DNA of 64,000 nt, taken from the NCBI GenBank assembly GCA_013076295.1, contig RQOL01000627.1, positions 1 through 64,000 of the forward strand, given 5' to 3'. The notes under the pieces were generated by a model. That model saw only the letters and a program-made list of their open reading frames with translations. It was not told the origin of the DNA and did not search any database. The position numbers and the translations under genes were made by a program. This document shows positions 33,021 to 44,739 of the stretch, in pieces. How positions within the stretch are numbered: the first letter of the stretch is position 1; each line of letters begins with the position of its first letter. The stretch is from Sanderia malayensis. Its lineage: Eukaryota; Cnidaria; Scyphozoa; Semaeostomeae; Pelagiidae.

Positions 33021-33395
33021 TATACGCTCTTTAACCGGAAATGAATTTTCATTGGCTAACACAATTTTTCTTAGCGACGTGGTAGCAACGGGTCTGGCCA
33101 TAGATTTTCACAATGAAAAGCCTATGGAGTTCGCGTAACTCATGTAAACCAAAATCAATACTCTACCAAAACTTGTCTTCATGGTAGGTTTGTACATCAT
33201 GCTTTCTATTTTAAAAATTTTTTCCGTTCATGTTTTTGCTCTCGGGCTTTGTTTTGCGCTGTACCAAAAACACAACATTTAGGCCTCTCAACCAATACAA
33301 ACTTGCTCTTACATCAGTTTAGTAGATCAATTATCAGTTTTGTATTTGATTTCACCACATTAATATATCATAGAATTTTGCAACAATTTCACAAT
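33021..33395 (+). repeat. Left terminal inverted repeat of the ISL2EU-like element
   Basis: Pairs with 36205-36624 in inverted orientation; the two differ by scattered substitutions and a few small indels. It carries a frame that would read FCAVPKTQHLGLSTNTN; the other TIR shows the same peptide, so that open frame reflects repeat sequence and not a gene. Confidence 0.8.
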
Positions 33396-33522
33396 AGTTA
33401 TGACTTTTTCAAACAAGTCTACATTCAGTCACGTTCTGGTGGTATGGTATAATTTTATTGCATTTTCAAGTCAAAGAATAAATGCAAAAGGATTTTGATT
33501 TTGGGTTTTTGTAATTTGACAA

Positions 33523-35509
33523 CATGCCAAAAAATTGCTCACTTTATGGATGCTATTCCAATTCATCAAAAAATACAGATCTTTAGTTTTTTAACTATCT
33601 AAAAGATTCAAATCTTTTAAAAGCCTGGATTTGCAGGATACGCAGAGAGAATTTTACAGCTACATCCACTTCATATGTATGCTCAATGCACTTCTCGGAA
33701 TCTGATTTTACTACTTCCAAGACAGATACTCCGACTGTATTTAGAAAGATCAAAGGAACCTTGAGGTGACTCGCGACAGATGGCTTTTATTTCACTGTAT
33801 TATCCAGAAAGTGAAGAAAGTAATATCAAATTAAAGTCAAACTTGCGAGCCTAAAAGTTGAGCTTGAGCAATACTGAATACCCTGGATTTAATTTTCAGG
33901 ATTGAACGCAGCAAATTAAAAAAACATTTGTTTTGACACCACTCAAGCAAACATTTTGACTTCAGTTTTCGATCTTGTTTCATCAAGGTTAAAAAACTTT
34001 CAGTTTCCAAAACAAAAATGAAATACTATAATTGTTGTATTAGTTGCATAAGCATACAGCCAGAAAACTTTTTTCTTTTCTCCTCATGCTTCCAACAACG
34101 AGTCAAAAATGCTCCCCGTCTCCGTGCATGATCGTGCTCGTGGTCCCCCCTGCCACAGCGTGCCCAGCATCTAGCATGGTACGTCATGTTGTTTGTTGTT
34201 TCAACAAGTTTACATTTTGTCCAATGAAAAACTTGCAAAGTGATATCATGCTTGGTAGCCTCACTTCAAATCAAAAGTGAACGTTTGAATCTGAGGCACA
34301 TACCTTATATGGGCAAGTAAAAGTCTACACAGACACAGACACAGGATTTTTCCCCACTCACCAACATATACTCGCTTGCGCATGCGCTTCGCGAGTCAAA
34401 AAGGCTGCTGAAGACAGCTATTCCAAGTGTAAATCTCTGTGGTAGTGAAGTCGATAGTTGCATTCCAAAACGATCTGGTCGAGCTTTGCATATGTATCGA
34501 TATCGTCAATCGTCAATCGTCAAACGTACAAGGTGCAGAAGGTGAAAACACTGCTACAGAGGAGCCTGAAATGCTTAGTCTTGAAGAGGATTCAATTGTT
34601 GAATCCCAGGAGAATTCAAGCGCAATAGAATTACAGAAGTTAACTTGCAAAATGAAAAGGCTGTAACTTGAACATAAAGTACTGCAAGATAAACAATTTT
34701 TATTTCAAAACTTGATCAATGCTCAAATAAAGAGCTATACTGGAATTGAAAAACCTATTTTCAATGTTATTGTAGCAATCATAAGAAAATTTTCACCCCT
34801 GAATTATTGGTCAGGGAAAGCTGTAAAAACAATAAGCATGGAGGACCAACTTCTCATGCTTCTTATGAGACTTAAGCTTGACCTTCCATATTTTGACATT
34901 GCACAGCGATACTCTGTGAACCAAGCAAGTGTTCAAAATATTATAATGACATTTATCTACACATTACATCATATATTTTTTGCTGGGATGATGTCCACTC
35001 TTCCATCACAGGAAAAGAACAAATGTAGTTTGCCAGACTCTTTTGGGGACATTTCTAATTGCAGAGTTATCGTTGACTGCACAGAGTTTAGAATTGCCAC
35101 CCCTAGAAGTGATCTTCAAGCAGCTGCTACTTCATATAGCAACTACAAACATAACTTAACAGCAAAATTTTTGATATAAGATAAGGGCTTCTTTCTCCAT
35201 GAATTGTTGCCGAAAAACATATTCTTAAACTTACCAGCATTCCTTTGTGGCAAAACACAATTTTCGAAGAGTGAAGCTATTTTTTCAAGGAAAATTGCAG
35301 GATGTCGGATACATGTAGAAAGAGCAATTGAGCGGTTAAGAAACTATAGAATTCTTGAAAACACTAATCCCAAACTGCGGCCCTTTTTAAGCAAAATTGT
35401 GCAGGTTTGCGCTGTGTTAGTTAACTTTCAAACACCCATTGTTGCCAATGTTCTGACGGACTATGTTGCATCGACGGCATCAATGGACAGTGCAGACATT
35501 GAAATATGA
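33523..35509 (+). pseudogene. THAP-DDE transposase of the ISL2EU-like element
   Basis: The THAP exon starts MPKNCSLYGCYSNSS (33523), has an early stop, then WICRIRRENFTATSTSYVCS and MHFSESDF (distal C-x2-H). A linker with KRLLKTAIPSVNLCG lies near 34400. The catalytic part runs 34712-35509: SYTGIEKPIFNVIV, DQLLMLLMRLKLDLPYFDIA, RYSVNQASVQ, first Asp in CRVIVDCTEFRIATPRS, then a gap where the second Asp region should be (between 35179 and 35204) and CRIHVERAIERLRNYRI with the third catalytic Glu. Stops in the THAP part and loss of the central catalytic block mean it is inactive. Confidence 0.75.
34026..34420. other. Non-coding stretch inside the transposase gene
   Basis: Likely intron or insertion between the THAP exon and the catalytic exon. 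It has a CpG-richer patch at 34090-34160 and GCGCATGCGC near 34380. No gene is supported. Confidence 0.4.
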
Positions 35510-35543
35510 ATTGCAAAATCGTGTGATGTTTTCCTTCAATTTT

Positions 35544-36050
35544 TTAAATATTGTTTTCTTTAGTATAGCATGATGGCATCAGTTCAATTATAAAGCACTC
35601 TTCCCAATTACTTTCTCTTGGTACGACAATAATTTTCAGTTGCTTTGTGGTCCATATAACAAAATGGGTCCATTCAACTCTGGCTGCTGTGATTTCACCT
35701 TGTACTTGGAACAAGTAATTATGTTCTTTATTTAAATGCCCACATTTTGTAAGGTAGAAGCTACTCTTCTTATCTTTGCCCTTCAGCTCAGCCTGAAGAA
35801 TGTCTTCAACTGTGCTATCTCGATATTTCCAAGGGTATTTGACCTCTAAGACTCCCTTACTTTTAGAGGACGTCTCAATAATGCCATCAGGGCTGCAGCC
35901 CAAGAATCAACAAGAGAAAAAGTGTAAGTCAGCTGGTTGCACACTATTTCCTGTAGCTTTCTTATATGCTTCAATGGCAATTTCTCCATGCATATGACCC
36001 CACATAATGGAATCTTTCATCCCGAAAGCGTATTCGCCTCTTATTTTCTT
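35544..36050 (-). pseudogene. YqaJ-type recombinase/exonuclease of the ISL2EU-like element
   Basis: N-terminal block SIMWGHMHGEIAIEAYKKAT, then a single in-frame TGA near 35912, then LGCSPDGIIE, KGVLEVKYPWKYRD (catalytic D...E-x-K of the YqaJ/lambda-exonuclease fold), YLFQVQGEITAARVEW (the Q-x-Q-G block) and THFVIWTTKQ. Convergent with the transposase, ending 35 bp beyond its stop. One stop is the only visible lesion in the part seen. Function in the element is unknown; a role in processing DNA ends is inferred. Confidence 0.7.
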
Positions 36051-36204
36051 AAAAAGTAAAATTAAATTTTAATTCTCCTTAAACTTCAATTCTCCTTTTC
36101 CAATGCAATTCAAATCATCTTTGAAAAAATTCGTAATTCCACCAAGTGTAATAATTTCTTTCGCCATTGCTGTACTTCTGACTTGTTGAATATGCAATCG
36201 TTAT

Positions 36205-36624
36205 TGAAATAATGAAACAGGTTGCTACTGTTGTGAAATTGTTTCGAAATTATATGGTATATCAATGTGGTGAAATGAAATACAAAACTGATAATTGATC
36301 TACTAAACTGACGTAAGAGCAAGTTGGTATTGGTTGAGAGGCCTAAACATTGTGTTTTTGGTACAGCGCAAAACAAAGCCCGAGAGCAAAAATCAATGGA
36401 AAAAACTTTTAAAATAGAAAGCATGATGCACAAACCTAGCATAAAAACAAGTTTTGGTAAAGTATTTCATAAAATAACGCGACACAACCAACTTTTTAAA
36501 CATGAGTTATGCAAACTCCATAGGCTTTTCACTGTGAAAATCTATGGCCAGACCCGTTGCTACCATGTCACTAAGAAAAATTGTGTTAGCCAATGAAAAT
36601 TCATTTTCGGTTAAAGAGCCTATA
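36205..36624 (-). repeat. Right terminal inverted repeat of the ISL2EU-like element
   Basis: Inverted partner of 33021-33395. Confidence 0.8.
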
Positions 36625-36637
36625 GCAAGAATATATT

Positions 36638-36958
36638 TTGCCATGTTTTGTCAAGTTTAACCAACCGGTGCGTACGAACAATGATGTAGAGGGATGGCAT
36701 CAATGCCTGAATAAGAAAGCTTCCAGAAGCTCGCTCCAAATCTATCTACTGTTGTCGTTCCTTTACGAAGAACCCTGCCTGGTATCATTGCAAGCAAGAT
36801 TGGTGAAAAACAATAAACTATCAAGATACCAAAGAAAAACCTTTAAAAACAGGCAAGGTCGCTTCTTTGAGCTTTCAAAGCGATATTCCCAAGGAAAATT
36901 AACTGGTGCGGCACTGCTAAAGTCTGTGGGTCATATGAATGAACCTCATAAGTCGTGA
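36638..36958 (+). pseudogene. MULE-type transposase C-terminal fragment
   Basis: FNQPVRTNNDVEGWHQCLN, KLSRYQRKTFKNRQGRFFEL and LLKSVGHMNE match the block that follows the MULE catalytic core in many animal genomic proteins (RTNN-x-x-E-x-WH with a conserved Arg/Asn/Trp pattern). The upstream catalytic part is absent; the ISL2EU-like element abuts it. Short and probably inert. Confidence 0.55.
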
Positions 36959-37189
36959 ATTTCATTTTACACTTTTTGAATAAACTTTTAAATTATAACA
37001 CTATATTAAATTATTATATCTATATATTATTATCAATAACACGATATTCTACCATTGGACAAGAATTGGAGTTTTTTTGAAGAAAGTCAGTTTACAGAAT
37101 ACAAACATCTCATTCATTTAACTCTCCCACCTTTCTGCACTTTTCATTGATTTGAATTTTTAAATTGTTTGCTGAGATCAAGCACACGA
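36959..37189. other. AT-rich spacer
   Basis: No gene. Precedes the LTR element; the 4-bp target TCTG starts at 37190. Confidence 0.4.
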
Positions 37190-37193
37190 TCTG

Positions 37194-37385
37194 TGTGAAG
37201 TTGTAGGAGTCTGGGACGAGACTCAAGGAATATATGAGGAAGTGCAGAATGAGGATAGGAGTGAGTTATGAGTTAGAAGATAGAGATTGATGTTTTTAAG
37301 TTAGAGATTGATGATTAAAGAAAAGAGAAAAGCAAGGAAATTGAGTTGTACGTTTATTGGTTAGACTTACTACTGCTTCGTGACA
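37194..37385 (+). repeat. 5' LTR
   Basis: 192 bp; contains GAAAAGCAAGGAAA and a short body with no obvious TATA box. Confidence 0.95.
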
Positions 37386-37391
37386 CATTTT

Positions 37392-37409
37392 TGGTGACCC
37401 TGCCAGGAC
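37392..37409 (+). promoter_or_regulatory. Primer-binding site
   Basis: TGGTGACCCTGCCAGGAC begins six bases after the 5' LTR, in the usual position and with the TGG start of a tRNA-3'-end complement. Which tRNA was not determined. Confidence 0.55.
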
Positions 37410-37518
37410 CCAAACTCGAAACGTGAGAATACGGACAGAATTAGATAAGAAGGGAAGACTGGAATGTTAGGATTTACACTCGATTTGATGAAAACAGAGT
37501 GGAAATAAAATAAGCAGA

Positions 37519-40500
37519 ATGCCAGACGATAATCCTGCAGTAGACCACGAGAACCAGGAGCAAAGTCGTTCATCGTTTGCGTTGTTTAGAAGACCAGAGA
37601 AGTATAAAATAGGCGATGACTTCGATTTATTTGTAAAAAAATCCAACCTGTATTTCGAAGCAGCGGAGCTTACCGATAAGAAAAAGCGGAGACTTGCGTT
37701 ACTTTTTAACCTCAGCGAAGATGCTTTTCGTTTGGCTGAGTCGATTGAATTTATAGAGGAAGATAATGCATACGAGACATGGATCACTCAGTTAAAGGCG
37801 TTGTTTGAACGAAACCAAACACTAACTGAGAAGCGACACAATTTTCATCGGCGGACACAAGAACCTGGGGAATCAGTTGATTCTTTTGCTGTAGCGTTAA
37901 GAGAGTTTGGAGCAAAATGTGGATTCCAAGGGGAGGAGTATACAAACAGATTAGTAGACCAGTTCATACTTGGCATGAAAGATAGGCCAACGCAAAATAA
38001 ACTTTTGCAAGAACCACCTGAGTCGTTAGAGGATGCCGTTTTGATAGCAAGGAGATTTGAAGCTGCTAATTCTACTATCCAAACTTTGCGAGCTGAAGCA
38101 GGCAGTGCTGCAAGACAAAACCATAATCAGGTTGGACACCTGGCCCGAAATTGTTTCAGCAATAGCCAGCATCAAAACCCAAGTGTTTCAAGTGGGATAA
38201 ATCAAAGCCGACCTCCTCCAACTTGTTATGGTTGCGGACGTAAAGGCCACATTTCCAGGTTTTGTCATGCTGAAAAAGAAACATCAACAGAAACGGGAAG
38301 ACAGGGACAAAGTCCAAGTCAAGAGAATAGAGATGGACCTCAGACAGAATCGAAGGTTAGACTTTCAACCATTTCACCTTCTCATAAGAAAAAGACTCTA
38401 CTACTAGAAGCCAAAGTAAATGGAGTAAACAAATTGTCTATTGTTGACACGGGGGCGTCAATTTCGTTGATAAGCAAAAGGGAATGGGAGTCTTTGATGT
38501 TGAATGAAGAGCCTTTACGACCTTCTGATATTGTCGCCGAGGCCGCTAACAACTCGCCCATAGGCATATTGGGCAAAGTAAATTTACTCGTTGAAGTCAA
38601 TGGCGCACACGAAATAAACCAAGAATTTTATGTTGCCAATGAGATGTTGTCTGAAGTAATATTGGGCCTGGATTGGCTTGTCAACAATAAAGTTATCATT
38701 GATACAGCTAATATGGTGATGAAATTTCCTGATGCAACTTTTCAACCACTGTTAATGTTTGATGCAAGTTTGAAAGATCCTACTGTAGTCGTTTTGAGTG
38801 ATGACATTGAAATACCGGGCAGACATGAGATTGTGCAAGCAGCACGTATCAGAAATCCAATAATATCGGAAAGTATTTTGGAACCCAATTTTGATTTGGC
38901 TGAAAAGGGAGTTTTTGTCGCCAGTGTTCTTGTGAAACCTAAAGAACAAACTGTTCCCATACAAATCATAAATCCGGGGGTGGATACGGTTAAGCTATAT
39001 AAAGGCACAAATATTGGTTGTTTGCAACAGATTGACGTCGAAATGAACGACCCAGTTCTAGATCCAGGGGGTAATGCGGACAGTTCTTCTCAACAATGTG
39101 AACTTAACTTTGATCTAGAAAATCTAAATCCTGATGAAAGAAAACTGATGGATAATGTACTGAGAGAGTATCGAGACATATTTGCGACAAACCTATCAGA
39201 GATTGGTCTTACTTCTCAAGCAGAACATAGAATTGAAACAAGAGATGCCGCTCCAATTAAGCAACTACCGCGCCGTCTTCCGAATGCATTGAGGCCTGTA
39301 GTGGAAGGCCAGGTACAAGAAATGTTGCAAAATGACATAATCGAACTCAGTACGTCACCGTGGGCAAGCCCAATTGTGTTAGTGAGAAAGAAAGATGGCA
39401 CCTGGAGATTTTGTATCGACTTTCGGAAACTTAATGAATTAACAGTTAAAGATGCCTACCCTTTGCCTCAAGTGAATGATTTGATTGGACACGTTATCTG
39501 GCCACAAGTATTTTACAACTTTGGACTTGGCTTCTGGTTATTGGCAAGTACCCATGGAAACGTCAAGCCAAGAGAAAACCGCTTTTGTTATCCCAGGAGG
39601 TAATATCTATCAATTTAAGCGCATGCCCTTCGGACTTTCTAACGCTGTACCCACATTTCAGAGATTGATGTCGAATGTGTTGCAAGGTCTTCTACCAAAC
39701 AAATGCCTTGTCTATTTAGATGACGTTCTGATTGTTGGTCGTGATTTCGAAGAACACTTGAGTAATTTGACAGACGTTCTGACTGCTATCAGAAACGCAG
39801 GACTGAAGCTGAAACCGTCTAAATGCCATTTCGCGCAGACAAGCGTGAAATTTCTTGGATTTCAAATTGGTGATACTGGTCTTACTCCGGATCCTGAAAA
39901 GGTCAAAGCAATTAAAGAGTATCCTGTTCCAAAAGATCTTACCGAGCTGAGGAGATTTATTGGAATGATTTCCTATTATCGGCGTTTCATCTTGAGATTC
40001 AGCGATGTCGCATCGCCATTACACCGGTTGTTACAAAAAGATGTGAAATTTGAATGGAATAAAAATTGTCAAGACTCGTTTGAAGACCTAAAAAAACAGT
40101 TGATTTCTTCACCAATACTTGGTTTTCCGGACACAAACAAAGACTATGTGTTGTATACTGATGCAAGTGATGTTGGTATAGGGGCTGTTTTAACTCAGAA
40201 AGACAAAGATGGTGCAGAAAAAGTAATTTCATTTGCGTCCAAAGCCTTCTCAAGTGCAGAAAAGAACTGGACTACAACAGAAAAGGAAGCATTCGCTGTT
40301 GTTTGGGCATTACAGTATTTTCACCCGTACGTCTATGTTAGACATGTCTTAGTGTTCACAGATCACAGAGCTTTACAGTGGATAAAAGGAATGAAACACC
40401 CTAATGGCAAGTTGGCCCGTTGGATATTAAAGTTGGAAGAATATGACTATGCAGTTGAGCATCGACCAGGAACAATGATGCAACACGTAGATGCACTTTC

Positions 40501-42006
40501 ACGAGCTCCAGTAAACAACATCCAAATTTCGCGGTATTCAGTCGATGAGTTGCAAGAACTGCAAGATTTAGACGAAGATTTGTCAAGAGTAAAAGGATGG
40601 ATTCGAGAAGGTAGCCGACCTGAACAAAAGCCAAGAAGTGGCACAGATGTGTTATATGCATTGTACAACATATTTGATTCGTTATTCGTCGAGAATGATC
40701 TTTTGAGCAGAAGTTGGGAAGATGATAGAGGAAAAGAAAGGTATCAAGTAGTCCTACCGAAATTCATTGCGCCAATGATTTTAAAAGAAGCTCATGAACA
40801 GATTGGTCATATGGGCGTAGCTAAGACTTTCGACTTTATTCAAAGAAGATTTTATTGGCCAGGTTTCTTTAAAAGTTGAAAACTTCTGTGCTTGCTGTGA
40901 GATATGTGCTAAGAACAAGACCGTTCCCAGGCCACGCTGGCCATTGAAGCCTATCGAAGTTGTACCGATTCCTTTCTACATGATTGGCGTCGATTTGATT
41001 GGCCCTTTGAAAACAACTCGTTCAGGAAATAAGTACATTTTATCCGTTATCGATTATTACACCAAGTATACAGAAGCCGAGGCTTTACCAAACCAAGAAG
41101 CAGAAACAATTGTGAGGGCGTTGGAAGAAATATTTGCGCGCCACGGCATGCCATCAGTGTTGCTGACCGACCAGGGGAGGAATTTCGAATCGCACCTTAT
41201 GAAATCAGTCTGCCAACTCTTTGGGATCAAGAAAAAGAAGAACAACGGCATATCATCCTCAAACTGACGGACTTTGCGAAAGATTCAACGGGGTATTGAA
41301 GGCTTTACTAAGAATGAAAGTAAATAGTGATAAGAATGATTGGGATGAACAACTACCGCACGCCCTTTTGGCATACCGAGTCAGAAAACAATCCTCTACC
41401 GGAGTGACACCCTTGGAGATGCTGTATGGTCGAGATGTCAGATTGCCACTAGGTACTGAACAAGAGGAGCTGCTAGCTAAACCGACACATGGTCCTGCAA
41501 AGTATTTGGAGGATCTCAGAAAGAGACAAGATGACATACGAAAGATAGTCATCGAAAGATTGAAAAAATCACAGCAGAAGCAGAAGAGGAACTACGATTC
41601 CAACTACCGCTCGCAGCAAAGTAAAATATTTCACATCGGAGACACGGTACTGTTAAAGAATTTTAGAGCAAGAGGTCTAGAAGAGAAATTTATTGGTCCG
41701 TACATAATTGTCGGAGTGCAAGAAGGAAATTACGAGATCGAATCATTGAAGGATAAGAAGAGAAAAATTGTGCACTTCAACAGTATAAAGCCGTTTAAAA
41801 TTGACCATGAACTAGAAGGAATTCCACAAAAAGCTGATGAATTGTATAGTAGTGAATCGGAGATTGACGATTCTATATTTGAGATGGAAGATCCAAGACC
41901 TTTAGAGATCAGAAGGGAACGCGAGATTGAAAACATTCAGCCGTATAATTTGAGGCGCAACCGCCGACCTCCAGAGCGTTATGGAGTTCCTGTGTTAGAC
42001 TTTTGA
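37519..42006 (+). pseudogene. Gypsy gag-pol polyprotein with frameshifts
   Basis: Gag starts MPDDNPAVDHENQ with a helical capsid-like part and a CCHC knuckle (CYGCGRKGHISRFC, residues about 236-249). Protease follows with LSIVDTGASISLIS (near residue 310), then RT (WRFCIDFRKLN; catalytic LVYLDDVLI in the second frame), RNase H (LYTDASDVGIGAVL), the integrase zinc module and core (GVDLIGP, LLTDQGRNFES, GLCERFNG as the D,D,E triad) and a C-terminal tail. Frame changes occur near 39485, near 40876 and in an A-rich run near 41235. Apart from these it is nearly intact, so the copy is recently inactive. Confidence 0.9.
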
Positions 42007-42198
42007 TTAAGGACAGAGACCTTTATGAAACTGTTTGCTATACTATAGTTTACGCTGAGATAAGTTAAAAAAAAAAGACAAAAAAAAAGATTGATTTATT
42101 ATATTTGAGATATTATACCTTAGATTATTGAATAACCTTAATTCGTATTCGTTAATTCTTATTCTATCCTTTTTATATTTGGAGTTATGCATATTTTA

Positions 42199-42209
42199 GG
42201 CTGGGGGAA
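42199..42209 (+). promoter_or_regulatory. Polypurine tract
   Basis: GGCTGGGGGAA directly before the 3' LTR. Confidence 0.55.
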
Positions 42210-42401
42210 TGTGAAGTTGTAGGAGTCTGGGACGAAACTCGAGGAATATATGAGGAAGTGCAGAACGAGGATAGGAGTGAGTTAGGAGTTAGAAGATAGA
42301 GATTGATGTTTTTAAGTTAGAGATTGATGATTAAAGAAAAGAGAAAAGCAAGGAAATCGAGTTGTACGTTTATTGGTTCGACTTACTACTGCTTTGTGAC
42401 A
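42210..42401 (+). repeat. 3' LTR
   Basis: 192 bp, partner of the 5' LTR. Confidence 0.95.
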
Positions 42402-42405
42402 TCTG

Positions 42406-43749
42406 CATACATCAAAAACGCAAGATAGATTATTTCACATTTTCAACTTTCAAACTTATGATTTCAAGAATACAAATTTACGTATGACTTTTCAATATCC
42501 TTCACTCGTACTCTCCCACCTGTTTAGAGCTCTGGCGCATCTCATTTATTTGCGTTGAAGTTGGGTTGGACTAAATGGTCTGAAACGTTTTGTGGGCTAA
42601 AAACTAAATATTTATAAGCTTTTATGAGCTAAAAGCTTTAGCTACGAAAAGGATGATCAGTAAAGTAATGCAAGTAGAGATACACATCCAAATCATGGGG
42701 AAAACATGTGGGGCGGATAGTCTTCATAGGGGGGGGGATAGACTTGACGAGGTGGGCGGAAGGGAGAGTGGGCAAATCGCTTGATGGGTGGTTAAATTTT
42801 TAACAGTTATTCGCAAAAAGTTTTCAAATCTGGGCTGTGCGAAACCCCGGGCCTTATTAGAAAATTGTTTCCCAAGGTATCAAACAATAACTTTCTGCGG
42901 ATTGTTTCAGCTATTAACCAAAAAAATTGAACTTACGGTAACGCTATAGGGTCATTTTGAGAAAGGGTACTACAAACCATGCGGTCAGTCAAAGACATAC
43001 ATCTTATTCCGCGCCGTCATATTTTCAAGCAGCAGGATGCATTCACAAAGGGAGTTTGCCGGAAATCATGGATAGCGGAGCTGTGTAAGTAAAACTAGTA
43101 ACAAACATGATGGCGGGGGTTATGTTGTTAGAGCAACAGGCAAACTAAGCTGTTACAGCAGTTAACTGGTAAATGGGATTTTCAGGCAGACGTTTTCAAA
43201 ACAAATTTGAAATGAAATCAAACAGATAAGGAGAGCTGAAGGCTTGCGTTTTGTTCACAACACACATATGTCAGACAGAAATTGGAAACACAAAGTTATG
43301 GAAACACCAGTTTCATTTTTTGTCCATTTGGAATTGTGTTTTAAAGCGAAACTCGTAACACCTCTGACTATGATAATAAATTTTTATGCAGAATATTGCG
43401 ATTAGTTCTATGTTATTTCTGCAACTTCTGCCCCCCCAAACACTGCAGCAACGAGGCATTCCAGCCAGACATGATGTAAAAGTAATTAATTTTGGTAAGG
43501 CTGAGCATCAGATATATCTTAAAAAGCCAACTTTGAGCATAGATAGCCCATGTAGATTCTCAAAACATCTCGTCATTGTCTCACATATATGCAACTCAGT
43601 CAAGTGAAATACAACATCGACAATGATCATCTCCGTTGTCTGCTTCCGCTCTCCGCCACGGCTGATTGCCCTCCCGCAGTTTGACGTCACAACCAAAACT
43701 GCTCCCCTTAGACTGTTTTCTAAAATTATGGAAAAAAAATAAAATTTGT
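42406..43749. other. Spacer, no recognised gene
   Basis: Holds G-rich repeats at 42710-42770 (GGGCGGA type, related to the C-rich stretch near 32650). Open frames at 43386-43607 and on the minus strand at 43508-43880 lack family signatures; the latter runs into the dispersed repeat. Confidence 0.4.
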
Positions 43750-44165
43750 GAAAATACCTTTTGTTGAGGAGATGAACTGTAGTAAGTCTGGCAAATTTGG
43801 CATGACGTCGTTTTTGAGTCATTGGAACATGCGTAGTAGGGCTTTACAAAGCGCGGAAATTTCAAACTTTCAAAGTGCAAAAGTGAAAGTTAAATGGCGG
43901 CCAGCAACAGGGGAGCTGCGGTGCAAGATTAAAGCATTAAAATAGACAAAAAGAAAATAGGATTGTGTGATAACTGCGTGTGTATCCAATTCGCTATCAA
44001 AGTGTTCACTTGATATTAATAAACTACACCTCGAATTATCAACAATACTTCGAGGGAAGGAATGAGACCATCAAGTTGCATTTATGTATGCATGTGAATA
44101 CTAATATGCATCAAGTGACAAAGTGAAAATGAAATGACGATTTGTAAGAGCTCTCATCCACGATA
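43750..44165 (-). repeat. Dispersed repeat, copy B (inverted relative to 9718-10150)
   Basis: Shares TGGCATGACGTCGTTTTTGA, AGGGGAGCTGCGGTGCAAG, the TCAACAATACTTCGAGGGAA region and GATTTGTAAGAGCTCTCATC with copy A in reverse complement. Divergence is moderate. Confidence 0.7.
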
Positions 44166-44645
44166 AAGAATATGCTCCTCAGAAATAAATTTGACTAAGT
44201 ACAGAGGTTTCTCAACTTTTCATTGATCTCAGAGTTGAATTTCTTACAAATATTTTGTTAATTAAAAATTTGTAAAGCAGACTGACTTTTTCAGAACTCT
44301 AACCATTGATCTGCCTAGCAAGGGTAGCCCTACAAAGGAGCGGGCAGTGCTCCAGCTAGTAAACCTCTAATGGGTTGAAGAGTTACAGAAGCATCTTCAC
44401 CACGTTAAGGTCACAGTCCATGAAGATGTCTATTTACAAACTGAACCAAACAAAACCACCAGGTCAACAAAACAGAATGTGAACAAACATTTATTCACAA
44501 ACTCAACCAGACAGAACCACCTAGTCAACCAAACAGATTGTTAAGAAACATTTATATACAAAAGTATTTACCATTTATTTAAATTTGACAAGTCCATGTG
44601 ATTTCACCCAACCATATTTTGTAAAGGCAACCATTCTTTAAATGT
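44166..44645. other. Spacer with short direct repeats
   Basis: CAACCAAACAGA/AACTCAACCAGACAGAACC phrases are repeated around 44440-44560. No gene. Confidence 0.4.
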
Positions 44646-44739
44646 GAGAAGGTTGCAAGACTGTGGGTTATCAGTAGAAGGTGGCATATTTCCCTCTGGT
44701 CACACATCTATTTTGTTATGTTACTGCTATCCATTTGCC

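Larger units (their letters stand above)
33021..36624 (+). mobile_element. ISL2EU-like (THAP-Harbinger) DNA transposon, complete but degraded
   Basis: Terminal inverted repeats of roughly 380-420 bp (33021-33395 and 36205-36624) start (C)TATA(C/G)GCTCTTTAACCG and share TTTTCATTGGCTAACACAAT and CGGGTCTGGCCATAGATTTT. Between them a THAP plus DDE_Tnp_4 transposase (plus) and a YqaJ-type nuclease (minus) converge. That gene pair is the known signature of the IS4EU/ISL2EU group of Harbinger-like transposons. Confidence 0.8.
37194..42401 (+). mobile_element. Gypsy-type LTR retrotransposon, full length, degraded
   Basis: Two 192-bp LTRs starting TGTGAAGTTG and ending GTGACA, flanked by the 4-bp duplication TCTG (37190-37193, 42402-42405). 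The order protease, RT, RNase H, integrase places it in Gypsy/Metaviridae-like elements. No envelope-like ORF was seen. The LTRs differ at 7 of 192 positions by eye, so the insertion is moderately old. Confidence 0.95.

Noticed and set aside
33249..33452. ORF with FCAVPKTQHLGLSTNTN as a gene
   Set aside because: The same peptide appears from the opposite TIR (36442-36110); it is terminal-repeat sequence.
37370..41936. Minus-strand ORFs across the Gypsy element
   Set aside because: Shadows of the gag-pol frame.
43508..43880. Minus-strand ORFs of 94-104 codons
   Set aside because: They cross into the dispersed repeat and have no motif, and the copy at 9.7-10.1 kb does not keep the frame.
44260..44640. 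Possible tRNA or snRNA in the spacer after the dispersed repeat
   Set aside because: No cloverleaf, B-box or Sm-site pattern could be read; direct short repeats explain the structure.
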